A DNA stretch of 64,000 bases, taken from the NCBI RefSeq assembly GCF_007004665.1, contig NZ_ML660062.1, forward strand, positions 124,001-188,000, given 5' to 3'. Below, piece after piece: positions 26,471 through 36,355 of the stretch; the stretch's first letter is position 1; every line of letters starts with the position of its first letter. The DNA comes from Denitrobaculum tricleocarpae. GTDB taxonomy: Bacteria > Pseudomonadota > Alphaproteobacteria > Kiloniellales > Kiloniellaceae. The position numbers were made by a program, and so were the translations under genes. The notes beneath the pieces are model-generated. The model did not search any database, was not told where the DNA came from, and saw only the letters and a program-made list of their open reading frames with translations.

Positions 26471-26584
26471 CTTAGAGCACAATCGGGCCTGCCTGAATCC
26501 GTTACGGGCTTGAATTGATCTCTAACGAAATAAATAGAGATCCGTTCCTTTTTCGTGAGATCAAAGAAAAAGCCGGGCTCTAAG
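26471..26584. repeat. Palindromic repeat element bounded by CTTAGAGC/GCTCTAAG
   Basis: CTTAGAGC at 26471 and GCTCTAAG ending at 26584 are inverted. An inner hairpin GATCTCT...AGAGATC lies between them around a 12-nt loop. It shares the TAGAGC/GCTCTA ends of the elements at 1593-1905 and 30852-30908. The rest of the gap from the terminator to apaG holds no supported gene. Confidence 0.55.
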
Positions 26585-26772
26585 ACCGGATCATGTTTGG
26601 CAGGAACCCGTTGTGGGGCCGTGGAACATGTGAATGCGCCTGAACTCGGAGAGCGAGTGGCGGTTCACCAGGATGCTGGATCACCGAGAGGGATTCCACC
26701 ATACCTGGATCTACTCTGGCAGGACCGAGAGGGCCTGCGAGTGCGATAGCCAGGTAAGGAGTTCTACAGGCC

Positions 26773-27165
26773 ATGTATTCCGCGACAACACGCGGTATCC
26801 GCGTCACGGTCAAACCAGTCTATCTGGAAGAGCAATCCTCGCCGTCTGACAGTCACTTCGTCTGGGCCTATCAGGTTCACATCGAGAACACCGGAGACGA
26901 AACGGTCCAGCTGCTGAACCGCTACTGGCGCATCACCGATTCCCTGGGGCGGGTTCAGGAGGTCCGTGGCGCCGGTGTTGTCGGCGAACAACCGCAGCTC
27001 AATCCGGGGGATGACTATGAATACGCCAGCGGAACGCCGCTTTCGACCCCCTCGGGCATCATGGTCGGATCCTACGAGATGGAATACGCGAACGGCGAGC
27101 GTTTCGATGTCGAGGTCCCGGCCTTTTCTCTGGACAGCCCCCACCAGGCGGTGCAGCTGAACTAG
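26773..27165 (+). CDS. apaG: ApaG protein
   Basis: The 130-residue protein matches the single-domain ApaG family of immunoglobulin-like fold along its full length ([73 protein letters not shown]). ApaG is linked in enterobacteria to Co2+ resistance and Mg2+ efflux, but its biochemical role is not settled. It stands alone here, not in the ksgA-apaG-apaH arrangement of E. coli. AGGAG is about 11 bases upstream. Confidence 0.93.
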   Translation: MYSATTRGIRVTVKPVYLEEQSSPSDSHFVWAYQVHIENTGDETVQLLNRYWRITDSLGRVQEVRGAGVVGEQPQLNPGDDYEYASGTPLSTPSGIMVGSYEMEYANGERFDVEVPAFSLDSPHQAVQLN

Positions 27166-27364
27166 CAGAACATCATGGCAGCGCCCACCCTCGGGTCGTT
27201 TTTCGTGGAAGCGATCGCGCCGAAGACATGCCGGTCCTTTTGAGTGAGGCCGGGTAGGTTAGAGCGGGCTAAGTCATCGCATCCCCCTTGCCTGTTGCGG
27301 ACTTGCATCCACTTCATTGCCGAACCACTGCAGGACCGATCCGCAGCAACATGGAGTTTCGAAC

Positions 27365-27997
27365 GTGAATACAAACCCCTCCCCCTCTCCGTCCACCGAG
27401 ACCGGACCGGATTCCTCAGACAAACCGACGCGTGACGAAGCGCTGCAGGCGGTAAAGACACTTTTGCGCTGGGCCGGGGACGATCCGGACAGAGAAGGCC
27501 TGCTGGCCACTCCGGACCGGGTGGTGCGGTCTTATGACGAGTTTTTTGGCGGTTACGACGTCGATCCGGATGAAGTGCTTCAGCGGACCTTCGAGGAGGT
27601 TGAAGGCTACGACGAAATCGTTCTTTTGCGCGACATCGACTTCGTTTCCCACTGTGAACACCATATGGCACCGATTATCGGGCGGGCACACGTTGCCTAC
27701 ATGCCCGACAACCGGGTCGTTGGAATCAGCAAGCTGGCGCGCATCGTCGAAGCCTACGCGCGCCGCCTGCAGATTCAGGAAAAGATGACGGCCCAGATTG
27801 CCAACAGCATCAACGAGGTCCTGAAACCCAAGGGCGTTGCAGTCGTTATCGAAGCCGCCCACCAATGCATGACGACCCGCGGCGTCAACAAGACCGGGGT
27901 GACAATGGTGACCAGCCGTATGCTTGGTTTGTTCCGCAGCAATGCCTCTACCCGCCGGGAGTTCCTGGCCCTGGTCGGTTCGCCGCAAACAAGGTGA
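27365..27997 (+). CDS. folE: GTP cyclohydrolase I
   Basis: The protein, about 210 residues from GTG 27365, is type I GTP cyclohydrolase, which makes 7,8-dihydroneopterin triphosphate for folate synthesis. Hallmark motifs are [17 protein letters not shown], the zinc ligand region SHCEHHMAP, the second zinc Cys in HQCMTTRGV, and [21 protein letters not shown]. The N-terminal 30 residues are Pro/Ser-rich and probably disordered. GTG 27365 is chosen because GGAG lies eight bases upstream; a TTG 48 bp earlier lacks a site. Confidence 0.95.
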   Translation: MNTNPSPSPSTETGPDSSDKPTRDEALQAVKTLLRWAGDDPDREGLLATPDRVVRSYDEFFGGYDVDPDEVLQRTFEEVEGYDEIVLLRDIDFVSHCEHHMAPIIGRAHVAYMPDNRVVGISKLARIVEAYARRLQIQEKMTAQIANSINEVLKPKGVAVVIEAAHQCMTTRGVNKTGVTMVTSRMLGLFRSNASTRREFLALVGSPQTR

Positions 27998-28165
27998 TCC
28001 CGAAAGACTTGAGTTTCGGGACTCAAATGCGCGTAATGGCACTGTGACGAATCGGAGCATGACAGCAATCGACGAACGGACGCCGTGTCTTCCCGCGCAA
28101 CGGCCTGTGCACACCTATGCGTCTGCCCAGGCCCTTAGCTCCACTGATGATGGGGCCCGCAGGTA

Positions 28166-29608
28166 ATGGAGCTGCGCCCGGTCGTCTTCGTCGCTGGCAT
28201 TCTGCTCTCGGTCCTCGCCGTTGCCATGATGATCCCCGCGGTCGTGGATGCCGCCGCGGGTCACCCAGACTGGCAGGTCTTTGCCGCTTCCTCGGCGATC
28301 GCTCTGTTTCTCAGTGTATCCATGGTGCTCACCACACGCTCGGGGTTTCTGACCTTTACGCTGCGGCAGGCCTTCGTCATGACCAACCTGTCATGGCTGA
28401 TGATCGCCACGGTCGGTGCCTTGCCCTTCGCGTTCAGCGATCTCAACATGAGCTTCACCGACGCCTTTTTCGAATCCATGTCCGGCGTCACGACCACCGG
28501 ATCGACCGTGATCGTCGGCCTCGACAACGCACCCCCGGGTATCTTGCTGTGGCGCGCGATCCTTCAATGGCTTGGCGGCATCGGTATTATCGTCATGGCG
28601 GTCGCAATCCTGCCGATCCTGCAGGTTGGTGGTATGCAGATGTTCCGGGTGGAAGCCTTCGATACGGATAAGGTTCTCCCCAAAGCCGCGCAGATCGCTG
28701 CTGAAATCTCGATTGTCTATGTCTCCCTGACGGTCTTCGCCGCCATCTGGCTCTGGAGCCTGGGCCTCTCGGGCTTCGACGCCATCGCACACGCCATGAC
28801 CTCGATCGCGACCGGCGGATTCTCGACCTACGACGCCTCGGTCGGACAGTTCGACAGCAGCGCCGTCGATTGGTCAATCAGCCTTTTCATGCTGCTGGGC
28901 AGCTTGCCGTTCGTGCTCTATCTGCGCGCGGTGCGCGGAAACTTCCGCTCCCTGATCAACGACGCCCAGGTGCGCGGACTGATGGCCCTGGTCGTGCTCG
29001 CGATCCTGGCGACGGCAGGCTGGGTCGTCGCTCAGGGCATCATGGATATCCCTGCCGCCCTGCGCTACAGCACCTTCAACGTGATATCCATCATCACCGG
29101 AACCGGATACTCGACGGCCGATTTCGGCCAATGGGGCGGCTTCGTCGTGATCCTCTTCTTCATGCTGATGTGTGTCGGCGGCTGCGCGGGCTCGACCACC
29201 TGCGGGATCAAGATCTTTCGCTTTCAGGTGCTTTACGCGACAGCCAAGACACAGTTGCTCCGCCTGATGCAGCCCCACGGCATCTTCTTTCCCTATTACA
29301 ACAGAAAGCCGCTGGCGGAAGGCGTCGCCGAGTCGGTTATGGGGTTCTTCTTCCTCTTCGCCGTCAGCTTTGCACTGCTGGCCATCGGTCTCTCGATGTT
29401 CGGCCTCGACTACATCACGGCCATGTCCGGCGCGGCAACCGCGATTGCCAATGTCGGTCCTGGATTTGGCGAGGTGATCGGCCCTTCCGGCACCTTCGCG
29501 CCATTGCCGGACGGCGCCAAATGGCTGATGAGCGCCGGCATGCTGCTGGGCCGGCTTGAACTCTTTACCGTACTGGTCCTCCTGACCCCGGCGTTCTGGC
29601 GGGGCTAA
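28166..29608 (+). CDS. trkH: Trk-type potassium uptake protein
   Basis: The 480-residue membrane protein belongs to the TrkH/KtrB superfamily, with four pore-loop repeats visible through TTTGST, TGGFST, TGTGYST and a last, degenerate loop around AIANVGPGF. It imports K+ and normally works with the cytoplasmic NAD-binding regulator TrkA, which is not in this window. Its gene is 168 bp after folE and is followed after 29 bp by argE, so folE-trkH-argE may share transcripts. The length is typical for TrkH. Confidence 0.93.
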   Translation: MELRPVVFVAGILLSVLAVAMMIPAVVDAAAGHPDWQVFAASSAIALFLSVSMVLTTRSGFLTFTLRQAFVMTNLSWLMIATVGALPFAFSDLNMSFTDAFFESMSGVTTTGSTVIVGLDNAPPGILLWRAILQWLGGIGIIVMAVAILPILQVGGMQMFRVEAFDTDKVLPKAAQIAAEISIVYVSLTVFAAIWLWSLGLSGFDAIAHAMTSIATGGFSTYDASVGQFDSSAVDWSISLFMLLGSLPFVLYLRAVRGNFRSLINDAQVRGLMALVVLAILATAGWVVAQGIMDIPAALRYSTFNVISIITGTGYSTADFGQWGGFVVILFFMLMCVGGCAGSTTCGIKIFRFQVLYATAKTQLLRLMQPHGIFFPYYNRKPLAEGVAESVMGFFFLFAVSFALLAIGLSMFGLDYITAMSGAATAIANVGPGFGEVIGPSGTFAPLPDGAKWLMSAGMLLGRLELFTVLVLLTPAFWRG

Positions 29609-29637
29609 ATTCCAAACACATCGGAAGTGGTCACATC

Positions 29638-30804
29638 ATGGCACGAGATACCTTCACTACGCGCGAAATGATCGATCGCCTGATTGCGTTCGATACCACC
29701 TCAGCGCTCTCGAACATCGCCCTGATCGACTTTGTCGACGACTATCTGCAGGGCTACGGCGTAACGACACGGCGGACCGGCAACGAGGACGGCAGCAAGG
29801 CCAACCTCTTCGCCACGATCGGCCCGGACATCGAGGGCGGTGTCGTTCTCTCAGGTCACACGGACGTGGTTCCGGTGGCAGGCCAGGACTGGGTCAGCGA
29901 TCCCTTTACTGTGGTGGAAAAAGACGGGCGGCTGTATGGGCGCGGGACATCTGACATGAAATCCTTCAGTGCGGCCGCCCTCGCGCTGGTTCCCTCCTTT
30001 CTCGCCCGTCCGCTCAAAAAGCCGATCCATCTGGCGCTTTCCTATGACGAGGAAGTCGGATGTCTGGGGGTGCGCAGCCTGATCGCAGATCTCAAAGCCA
30101 ACCTGCCGCGCCCCGCCATGGTCATCATCGGCGAACCCACATCCATGCGGATCGTCAACGGCCACAAGGGCATCGCGGTCTATGAAACCCGGGTCACCGG
30201 ACAAGCAGCACATTCAAGCCAGCCGCACCGGGGCGGCAACGCGATCTTCGCCGCCTCCATGCTGATCGATTTCATCCGGAAAATGGCCGAGGCCAAGCGG
30301 GCCAATGCTGTGCCGGATTCAGGCTACGAACCGCCCTACACCACCTTCAACGTAGGCGTCATCAACGGCGGAACGGCGCAGAACATCATCGCGCAGGACT
30401 GCAATTTCTTTTGGGAGCACAGGACGCTGCCCGGAGACGATCCGGCAAGTATCCTGGCCGGCTACGAGACTTATGCCGCGGAAACGGTCCTGCCGAAACT
30501 GCGCGAATTTGCGCCCGACGCACAGATCGTCACGGCACTCCACTCCAGCGTCCCGGCACTGACACCGGAAGATGACGGCGCGGCCGAGCAACTCGTGCGC
30601 CTGCTGACCGGCCTTAACGCCAGTGAAGTCGTCTCCTTCGCGACCGAAGGGGGGCTGTTTCAGGAAATCGGGATTTCCACCGTCATGTGCGGCCCGGGCT
30701 CAATCGATCAGGCGCACCAGCCCAACGAATTCATCGACATTGCCCAGGTGGAACACTGCGAAGCCTTCCTGAACAAACTGGCGGACTGGGCGGCAGGCGA
30801 CTGA
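29638..30804 (+). CDS. argE: Acetylornithine deacetylase
   Basis: The 388-residue protein is an M20-family metallopeptidase of the ArgE type, which hydrolyses N-acetylornithine to ornithine. Metal ligands and catalytic residues can be placed: His in LSGHTDVVPV, bridging Asp in GRGTSDMKSF, Glu-Glu in SYDEEVGC, and a late His in GSIDQAHQPNEFI. The dimerisation domain occupies about residues 180-290. Together with argD and argF 3-6 kb away it covers three steps of arginine synthesis. Confidence 0.93.
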   Translation: MARDTFTTREMIDRLIAFDTTSALSNIALIDFVDDYLQGYGVTTRRTGNEDGSKANLFATIGPDIEGGVVLSGHTDVVPVAGQDWVSDPFTVVEKDGRLYGRGTSDMKSFSAAALALVPSFLARPLKKPIHLALSYDEEVGCLGVRSLIADLKANLPRPAMVIIGEPTSMRIVNGHKGIAVYETRVTGQAAHSSQPHRGGNAIFAASMLIDFIRKMAEAKRANAVPDSGYEPPYTTFNVGVINGGTAQNIIAQDCNFFWEHRTLPGDDPASILAGYETYAAETVLPKLREFAPDAQIVTALHSSVPALTPEDDGAAEQLVRLLTGLNASEVVSFATEGGLFQEIGISTVMCGPGSIDQAHQPNEFIDIAQVEHCEAFLNKLADWAAGD

Positions 30805-30851
30805 AGCATATGGACGTAGCCAGCAGGCCGTCTTTCCCGCAGTCAGAAACG

Positions 30852-30908
30852 GTTAGAGCACGAGGGCCTTTGATCGAAGCAACCAAAGGACATCCGTCGT
30901 GCTCTAAC
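30852..30908. repeat. 57-bp palindromic repeat with nested hairpin
   Basis: GTTAGAGCACGA (30852-30863) and TCGTGCTCTAAC (30897-30908) are perfect inverted repeats, and inside them CCTTTG (30867-30872) pairs with CAAAGG (30884-30889). It lies between the convergent argE and outer-membrane protein genes and could serve both as terminator-like structure and as a member of the dispersed TAGAGC repeat family. Confidence 0.75.
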
Positions 30909-30936
30909 TCGTCAGGGCAGAAGCCGATGTCAGGAT

Positions 30937-31557
30937 CTAAAAGAGATACTTGAATCCAATCAGAACCGAATGGTTCTGCATTTCTGTCTCAGTGCCTTCG
31001 AAGTCGGCGTCATCGGCAATCAAAAACCGATAGTCGAGTGAAAGTTCGACGTTTTCCGTAACCGCATAGGCCACACCGGCGCCGAGTTGTCCCGCTAGAA
31101 CCGTATCGCTATCGTCAGCAATATTGACACCAGAAACATCTAAGTCTTCAAGTTCGACATGAAGAACCCCGACGCCACCGCCGACATAGGGTGAAAAGCC
31201 GGATCCGACATGCCAATTCAACCATCCGTTTGCCATGAAAGCAAAGGAGGTCAGATCGCCATCCGCGTCGAAATCCACACCCTCAATCGTGAGGTCATCT
31301 ACGTCATTATCGCGGTACGTGACTTCACCCTCGATATCGAGGGAAACGCTGTCGTTAAGTCCGAAGCGATATCCCCCTAAAGCTCCGAGCGCAAAGCCTT
31401 CAGAATAACCAAGTTCGCCACTAATACCGTCTTCGTCGGCATCGCTGTCGTCCTGGATCGAGACGCCGCCTTGCGCGCCGAGGTAGAATTGTGCCTGAGC
31501 GGCACTGGTGAACCCCAAGAGGGTTAGAGCCGATAAGCCGATGAGTAACGCTTTCAT
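30937..31557 (-). CDS. Outer-membrane beta-barrel protein (OmpA/Opa-like 8-stranded)
   Basis: The 206-residue protein has a Sec signal peptide (MKALLIGLSALTLLGFTSAAQAQ, cleavage after AQA) and then alternating hydrophobic/polar strands (FYLGAQGGVSIQDDSDADED, FALGALGGYRFGLND, NVELSLDYRFLIADDA) ending in a terminal aromatic strand HSVLIGFKYLF, the usual BamA recognition signal. It is the small porin-like barrel type common in alphaproteobacteria. The very acidic loops (DDSDADED, DDADFE) suggest surface exposure in a saline habitat or cation binding; that is inference. Confidence 0.88.
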   Translation of the reverse strand: MKALLIGLSALTLLGFTSAAQAQFYLGAQGGVSIQDDSDADEDGISGELGYSEGFALGALGGYRFGLNDSVSLDIEGEVTYRDNDVDDLTIEGVDFDADGDLTSFAFMANGWLNWHVGSGFSPYVGGGVGVLHVELEDLDVSGVNIADDSDTVLAGQLGAGVAYAVTENVELSLDYRFLIADDADFEGTETEMQNHSVLIGFKYLF

Positions 31558-32158
31558 GAATTCCTCTGAGTTTTAAATTTCTGCACAACCATTCGTGCGC
31601 ATCCGAACATTCCGAGAGACTTTTTCTAGTGTAAGAAAAGAATTGCCGCATTACAAACTCGTTATTGTACACTTACACCTGATATACACTCTTATTAGTG
31701 GCGCTATGTCATCTCGGATAAAAAATTAAATAAATTTAATAAAGCATTTCTTGTCTTGACAAGTAAGAAGAAAGAACCGCGCACCAGACAAAGACAGTAA
31801 ACTGTTGTAATTCAAATGATTGAAGAGAATTACACCCTGCAGAAAACCGCGTCTGGATTTTTCGTTTTGCCCAGACCGCGTCCCGGCACTCGTAACAAAA
31901 AAGCACGGAAAACGGGTGTGCGTCCGTTCCCAAAGAACAGACGCGACACTATGAAGCAGCTTCAGCTTTATAGCCTAAAAGCAGAAAATGCTGCTTTGCC
32001 GTATGACAAAGGAATCAAACTCAAGCGATCGACCGCGCCAGACAGGTACACTGCAGGCGTTTCAAGCGCATGACGATGGTGTGACGCTCACGACACCCGT
32101 GGACGGGCGATCGCGGCAACAAACCGTCAATCTCAATCCCGTCTGATTCGATGTCTCT
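31558..32158. other. 601-bp AT-rich region without a supported gene
   Basis: This stretch contains the promoter of the beta-barrel gene and little else that can be supported. A short perfect palindrome CTTGTCTTGACAAG lies at 31750-31763. A plus-strand frame of 85 codons at 31816-32073 has no ribosome-binding site or family resemblance and is not called. Confidence 0.6.
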
Positions 32159-32761
32159 TCAGAGGGTCACATAAGGAAAAAACACCCGCCGAATCGTGGG
32201 TTCAAGCTGCTGATCCAGGTCGCGCATCACGTCCTCTGTCAGCTTGAACCAGACTTCCTCGCGTTCGCGCAGCGAGAGGTCTTCCGCGGTCGTTGTCGAG
32301 CGTTCCGTCCGGGCGTTCAGCGTTGAGAGTGTGTTGCCGAAGTTATCGACGATATTCATCTCAACTGACATACGGGCGGTATAGCGCTCGCTCTGCTGCG
32401 TCGTAAAAGCACCGGTGACGCCACCTTTGGTCTCAAGCCTCTCCTCGATCACCGACGCGTCTTTTAGAATAAACACGGCTTTGTTCGCAGGCCCCACAGC
32501 ACGGAGCCGGTCGTCGGCCCAGCGTTTCACCGCACGCTCAGGCGGGACGGGAAAAACGTGGTCGACATTGGGCAGGGCCTTGGGTGCCTGATAGTCGGAT
32601 TGATAGACGATCTCGCTGACGTTTAATTTGATCTCGGGCAGGTGACTAAAGGTGATTTCCGCAAAGTTGTTCTGTGACGGCGGTGTCTCGCAGGCAGCGA
32701 CAACCAGGCCGAATATCACCATCAGGGCCGCACGGGCCGTACCACGCAAAGCAAAACGCAT
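32159..32761 (-). CDS. Putative lipoprotein of unknown function (200 aa)
   Basis: From ATG 32761, preceded by GAGAGGA nine bases upstream, the product starts with a lipoprotein signal peptide (lipobox VVAAC, Cys 24). The mature part is 176 residues with a protein-like mix (HVFPVPPERAVKRWADDRL, FILKDASVIEERLE) and a likely helical C-terminus (REREEVWFKLTEDVMRDLDQQ). It has the look of small periplasmic/outer-membrane alphaproteobacterial lipoproteins of unknown role. I do not recognise a named family. A GTG 36 bp upstream is a less likely start. Confidence 0.8.
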   Translation of the reverse strand: MRFALRGTARAALMVIFGLVVAACETPPSQNNFAEITFSHLPEIKLNVSEIVYQSDYQAPKALPNVDHVFPVPPERAVKRWADDRLRAVGPANKAVFILKDASVIEERLETKGGVTGAFTTQQSERYTARMSVEMNIVDNFGNTLSTLNARTERSTTTAEDLSLREREEVWFKLTEDVMRDLDQQLEPTIRRVFFPYVTL

Positions 32762-32804
32762 TTTCCCGAGTCCTCTCGAAACGATTGGAGTGTTCACAGG
32801 CTTA

Positions 32805-33030
32805 TAGATCAGATCAAGTTTAGATGGAATCGCAATCGGCGATCTGTCGTGCCTGTGAATCTGATCTAACTATCAGATTTAGAACGGATTCATACGTTTC
32901 CGTTGAGAATTCTCAGTTACGAATTCTCAACCTCGTCGGAACCACCTAGATCAGATCCGGGTTATATGGAATTGCCTATGGCAATCCATTCACCCGGTGA
33001 ATCTGATCTAAACATGTGAATCCGCTCTAG
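32805..33030. repeat. Cluster of palindromic repeats (TAGATCAGAT / ATCTGATCTA)
   Basis: Several inverted repeats are packed here: TAGATCAGAT (32805-32814) with ATCTGATCTA (32859-32868); GTTGAGAATTC (32902-32912) with GAATTCTCAAC (32921-32931), perfect; and TAGATCAGAT at 32947 with ATCTGATCTA at 33001-33010, forming a 64-nt imperfect hairpin through CCGGGT/ACCCGG and ATTGCC/GGCAAT. An outer pair, AGAACGGATTCA (about 32881) and TGAATCCGCTCT (about 33017), encloses the last two. No gene lies between the lipoprotein and hslO, so the region looks like REP/MITE-type DNA. Confidence 0.7.
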
Positions 33031-33129
33031 TCGCTCCGCCAAAACGTGATCCTGTCTAGAAGCAAACTTTGATCAAAATACAGCAGAGGTCGAAATAGCT
33101 ACTCACAGGCGTCAGAGGACACCCGCCAG

Positions 33130-34086
33130 CTACTCGTAAAGGCGGTCCAGTGCCGCATCGTCATATCGGTAGTCGGTGCTGCAGAACTCGCAGGTCGCAA
33201 CGACCACGCCGTCGACCTTGAGGGTTTCCACCTCTTCGCGCGGCATCTGCGCAAGCACGGCTTCAAGGCGGCGGCTTGAGCATCGGCAACCGAAGGCGAT
33301 CGCCCGGCGTTCGAAAACCCGCACGCCTTCTTCGTGGAAGAGGCGAAAGAGCAAATCGTTGGCAGGCAGATCAGCATCAAGAAGCTCGGCCTCGGTGCAG
33401 CTGGCCTGCAATATCATGGAGCGGCGCCAGTCTTCCTCGCGCAGATCTTCGTTCTGGCCACTGGCCTTGGCTTCATCGGGCAGATGCTGGAGTCCCAAAC
33501 CGCCGCCGCGCCAGCGGCCCTCTCCATCCTGTCCGACGGTCACCAGCAAACCGGTCTGGATCTGCTCCGACTGGCGGAAGTAGTGCAGAAGACAATCCGC
33601 CAGGCTCTCGCCGTCCAACTCGACGATACCCTGATAACGATCGCTGTCGGATCGCTGATCCACCGTGAAGGCCAGATATCCCTTGCCCAGCAAGGCTGGA
33701 ACGCTCTGCCGGCCACCGCTTTCCGGCGGCACAGCGTCCAGGGCCGCAATCTTACCGGCGTCGAAACCCGCGTAGCCGCGCAATTCACCCTCGGAGGTGA
33801 TATCGGCGACCATAATGTTGACCGGGCCGTCCCCTTTTACCTGCAGCGTAAAAACGCCGCTGAACTTGAGCATGCTCGAGAGAACGGATGCGAGCAGCAA
33901 CAGCTCGCCGAGCGCAGTCGCAACCGGTCGCGGATAGTCATGGCGTCCAAGAATCGCATCCAGGCTTTCGCCGAGCTTTACCAGACGCCCGCGGATGCCG
34001 GAGGTCTCCAGGATGAAGGGCTGGACCAGATCATCCAGGATCGGATTCTCCCCGGGATCCCCGGCAGAACCGCTATCCGGACTCAT
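33130..34086 (-). CDS. hslO: Hsp33 redox-regulated chaperone
   Basis: The protein (318 residues) is Hsp33, a holdase activated by oxidation of a zinc-bound cysteine centre. The C-terminal zinc motif is intact as CRCSSRR (C-x-C) and [11 protein letters not shown] (C-x2-C). The N-terminal domain has the usual [17 protein letters not shown] and [15 protein letters not shown] segments. ATG 34086 overlaps the argF stop in an ATGA junction, so this is the last gene of argD-argF-hslO, a gene order common in alphaproteobacteria. Confidence 0.95.
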   Translation of the reverse strand: MSPDSGSAGDPGENPILDDLVQPFILETSGIRGRLVKLGESLDAILGRHDYPRPVATALGELLLLASVLSSMLKFSGVFTLQVKGDGPVNIMVADITSEGELRGYAGFDAGKIAALDAVPPESGGRQSVPALLGKGYLAFTVDQRSDSDRYQGIVELDGESLADCLLHYFRQSEQIQTGLLVTVGQDGEGRWRGGGLGLQHLPDEAKASGQNEDLREEDWRRSMILQASCTEAELLDADLPANDLLFRLFHEEGVRVFERRAIAFGCRCSSRRLEAVLAQMPREEVETLKVDGVVVATCEFCSTDYRYDDAALDRLYE

Positions 34087-34997
34087 TTTGCCAAACACCA
34101 GTAGAGGATCCCTTTTTGCGCGTGCAGGCGGTTCTCCGCCTCGTCCCAGATCACCGACTGAGGCCCGTCAATCACCGAGGCCGTTACCTCATCGCCACGA
34201 TGGGCCGGCAGGCAATGCATGAAGATCGCATCCGGTTTGGCGAGCGACATCAGGCGGTCATCGACCTGATAGCCGCGCAGGACGTTGTGACGCGTCGTGC
34301 CGTCATCATCGCCCATGGACACCCAGGTATCCGTCACGATGCAATCCGCCCCGTCCACCGCAGCTTCGACATCCGGGGTAACGACGATCTTACCGCCCTC
34401 CCGCTCGGCCCAATCCAGAACATCCTGTGGCGGATTAAGGATTTCCGGACAGGCGAGGCGCAGCTCGAACCCAAAGCGGGTGGCCGCGTGAATCCAGGAG
34501 GTCGCCATGTTGTTGCCGTCCCCGGACCAGGTGATGACCTTATCCTTGATACCGCCGCGGTGCTCCTCAAAGGTCATGACATCCGCCATGAGCTGACAGG
34601 GATGAGTACGGTCTGTCAGGCCATTGATCACGGGCACCGTCGCATACTCGGCCATTTCCAGAAGGATATCCTCCCGCGTGGTGCGGATCATAATCGCATC
34701 CACGTAGCGCGAGAGAACCCGTGCCGTATCGGCAACCGTTTCGCCGCGGCCCAACTGCGTACCGCTGGGTTCCAGGACGACGGCGTCACCGCCGAGCTGA
34801 CGCATACCGACCTCGAAGGAAACACGGGTGCGCGTGGAGGGTTTCTCGAAGATCATGGCCAGCATCTTGCCGGCCAGCGGCTTGCTCTCGCCGTTCAGGG
34901 ATTCACCTTGCTTGAGGCTCGTCCCGATATCCAGGATATCGTGAAGCTCCTGGCCCGAAAAACGGTCCAGATCGAGAAAGTGTTTTGGGCTTGTCAT
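34083..34997 (-). CDS. argF: Ornithine carbamoyltransferase
   Basis: A 304-residue OTCase that makes citrulline from ornithine and carbamoyl phosphate. The carbamoyl-phosphate loop [11 protein letters not shown], the HPCQLMAD motif, the ornithine-loop region DTWVSMGDD and the late [12 protein letters not shown] are all present. It overlaps argD upstream (ATGA) and hslO downstream (ATGA), so the three genes are translationally coupled. Confidence 0.97.
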   Translation of the reverse strand: MTSPKHFLDLDRFSGQELHDILDIGTSLKQGESLNGESKPLAGKMLAMIFEKPSTRTRVSFEVGMRQLGGDAVVLEPSGTQLGRGETVADTARVLSRYVDAIMIRTTREDILLEMAEYATVPVINGLTDRTHPCQLMADVMTFEEHRGGIKDKVITWSGDGNNMATSWIHAATRFGFELRLACPEILNPPQDVLDWAEREGGKIVVTPDVEAAVDGADCIVTDTWVSMGDDDGTTRHNVLRGYQVDDRLMSLAKPDAIFMHCLPAHRGDEVTASVIDGPQSVIWDEAENRLHAQKGILYWCLAK

Positions 34998-36187
34998 GCC
35001 GCACCATCCGAGCCCGTCTCCGGCCAGCTCGCGCAGACCCGCTCGAGAGCCGCCAGAGCTTCGTCAACATGTATCTCGTCGATAATCAGAGGCGGCAGGA
35101 TCCGGATAACGTTTTCCGCTGCCCCCACCGTCAAGAGTCCCTGGTCACGCAGGGCGGCAATGATCTCCACATTTGCAGGCACCGCCTTCAGACCCAGGAT
35201 CAAACCGGTTCCACGCACCTCTTCGAAGACATGCGGATTGGCCGCCACGAGAGCCTCCAGGCGGGATTTCAGCAAGTCGCCGGTCTTCTGCACCTTGGCG
35301 AGGAAACCTTCTTCCAGCATGACATCCAGCACGGCGTTGCCGATCGCCATCGCCAGTGGATTGCCGCCGTAGGTACTTCCATGCGATCCGGGTTGCATGC
35401 CGGAGGCCGCCTCCTCGGTTGCCAGAAAGGCCCCCATGGGAAAGCCGCCGCCGATACCCTTGGCCAGGGCCATGACATCCGGCGTGATCCCGGCCCACTC
35501 GTGGGCGAAGAGTCTCCCGGTCCGCCCCATGCCGCACTGGATCTCATCGAAAATCAGCAGCAGGCCGTATTCATCGCAGACCTCGCGCAATGCGCGCAGA
35601 TATTCCACCGAGGCAGGTCGGATACCACCTTCGCCCTGCACCGGCTCAACCAGGATCGCCGCCGTCTCGGGCGTGATCGCCGCCCGCAGCTCGTTCATAT
35701 TGCCGAAGGCCACATGATCGAAGCCTTCGGGCTCCGGCCCAAAACCCTCCAGGTACTTCGGGTTACCCGCTGCGGAGAGTGTCGTCATGGTCCGGCCATG
35801 AAAAGCATTGCTGCAGGTGATGACCCGGAAACGCTCGGGATTGCCCCTTGCGTGATGGTACTTCCGCGCGAGCTTAAGCGCGCCCTCCATCGCCTCGGCC
35901 CCGGAGTTCGAGAAGAAAACCCGGTCCGCGAAGCTGTTCTCGGCCAGGCGCTCGGCCAGGCGCGCGCCATCGGGGATCTGATAAAGATTGGAAACGTGCC
36001 ACAGCTTGGCGCCCTGTTTAGTCAGCGCCTTGACCAGATGCGGGTGACTGTGACCCAACGAATTCACTGCGATCCCTGCGGCAAAATCCAGGAATCGTCG
36101 GTCGTCGGCCGTGTACAGGTAAGGGCCCTCACCTCTTTCGAAGGCGAGGTCAGCGCGGGCGTAGGTCGGCATAAGTGCTTGGCTCAC
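34994..36187 (-). CDS. argD: Acetylornithine aminotransferase
   Basis: A 397-residue class III PLP aminotransferase. The PLP-binding Lys lies in [15 protein letters not shown], the preceding Asp in [15 protein letters not shown], and the N-terminal [25 protein letters not shown] is typical of ArgD. It converts N-acetylglutamate semialdehyde to N-acetylornithine and heads the argD-argF-hslO operon. The start is taken as GTG because a perfect AAGGAGG lies five bases upstream; an ATG five codons later is the alternative. Confidence 0.95.
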   Translation of the reverse strand: MSQALMPTYARADLAFERGEGPYLYTADDRRFLDFAAGIAVNSLGHSHPHLVKALTKQGAKLWHVSNLYQIPDGARLAERLAENSFADRVFFSNSGAEAMEGALKLARKYHHARGNPERFRVITCSNAFHGRTMTTLSAAGNPKYLEGFGPEPEGFDHVAFGNMNELRAAITPETAAILVEPVQGEGGIRPASVEYLRALREVCDEYGLLLIFDEIQCGMGRTGRLFAHEWAGITPDVMALAKGIGGGFPMGAFLATEEAASGMQPGSHGSTYGGNPLAMAIGNAVLDVMLEEGFLAKVQKTGDLLKSRLEALVAANPHVFEEVRGTGLILGLKAVPANVEIIAALRDQGLLTVGAAENVIRILPPLIIDEIHVDEALAALERVCASWPETGSDGAA

Positions 36188-36355
36188 GAGATCCTCCTTC
36201 TGGCTACACGTCGACCAAAAAAAATGCCCGGGAAAGCCGAAGCCACCCCGGATATCTCGTGAATATTCGCTGAAACCCCGGCGCTGTCAACCGGACGCTC
36301 CGCAATCCCGCCATGTGCCGGATCGCAAGGACCGGGTCTCAAGCCTCGGAAGGGA

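Noticed and set aside
27998..28021. TCCCGAAA/TTTCGGGA hairpin immediately after folE as a terminator.
   Set aside because: The stem is only 8 bp and no T-tract follows, so termination is not supported.
31816..32073. An 85-codon plus-strand frame in the gap between the beta-barrel and lipoprotein genes.
   Set aside because: No ribosome-binding site, no recognisable family and an unusual Lys/Arg-rich composition.
34116..36262. Plus-strand frames of more than 400 codons.
   Set aside because: They are antisense to argF and argD, which have full motif sets and coupled starts.
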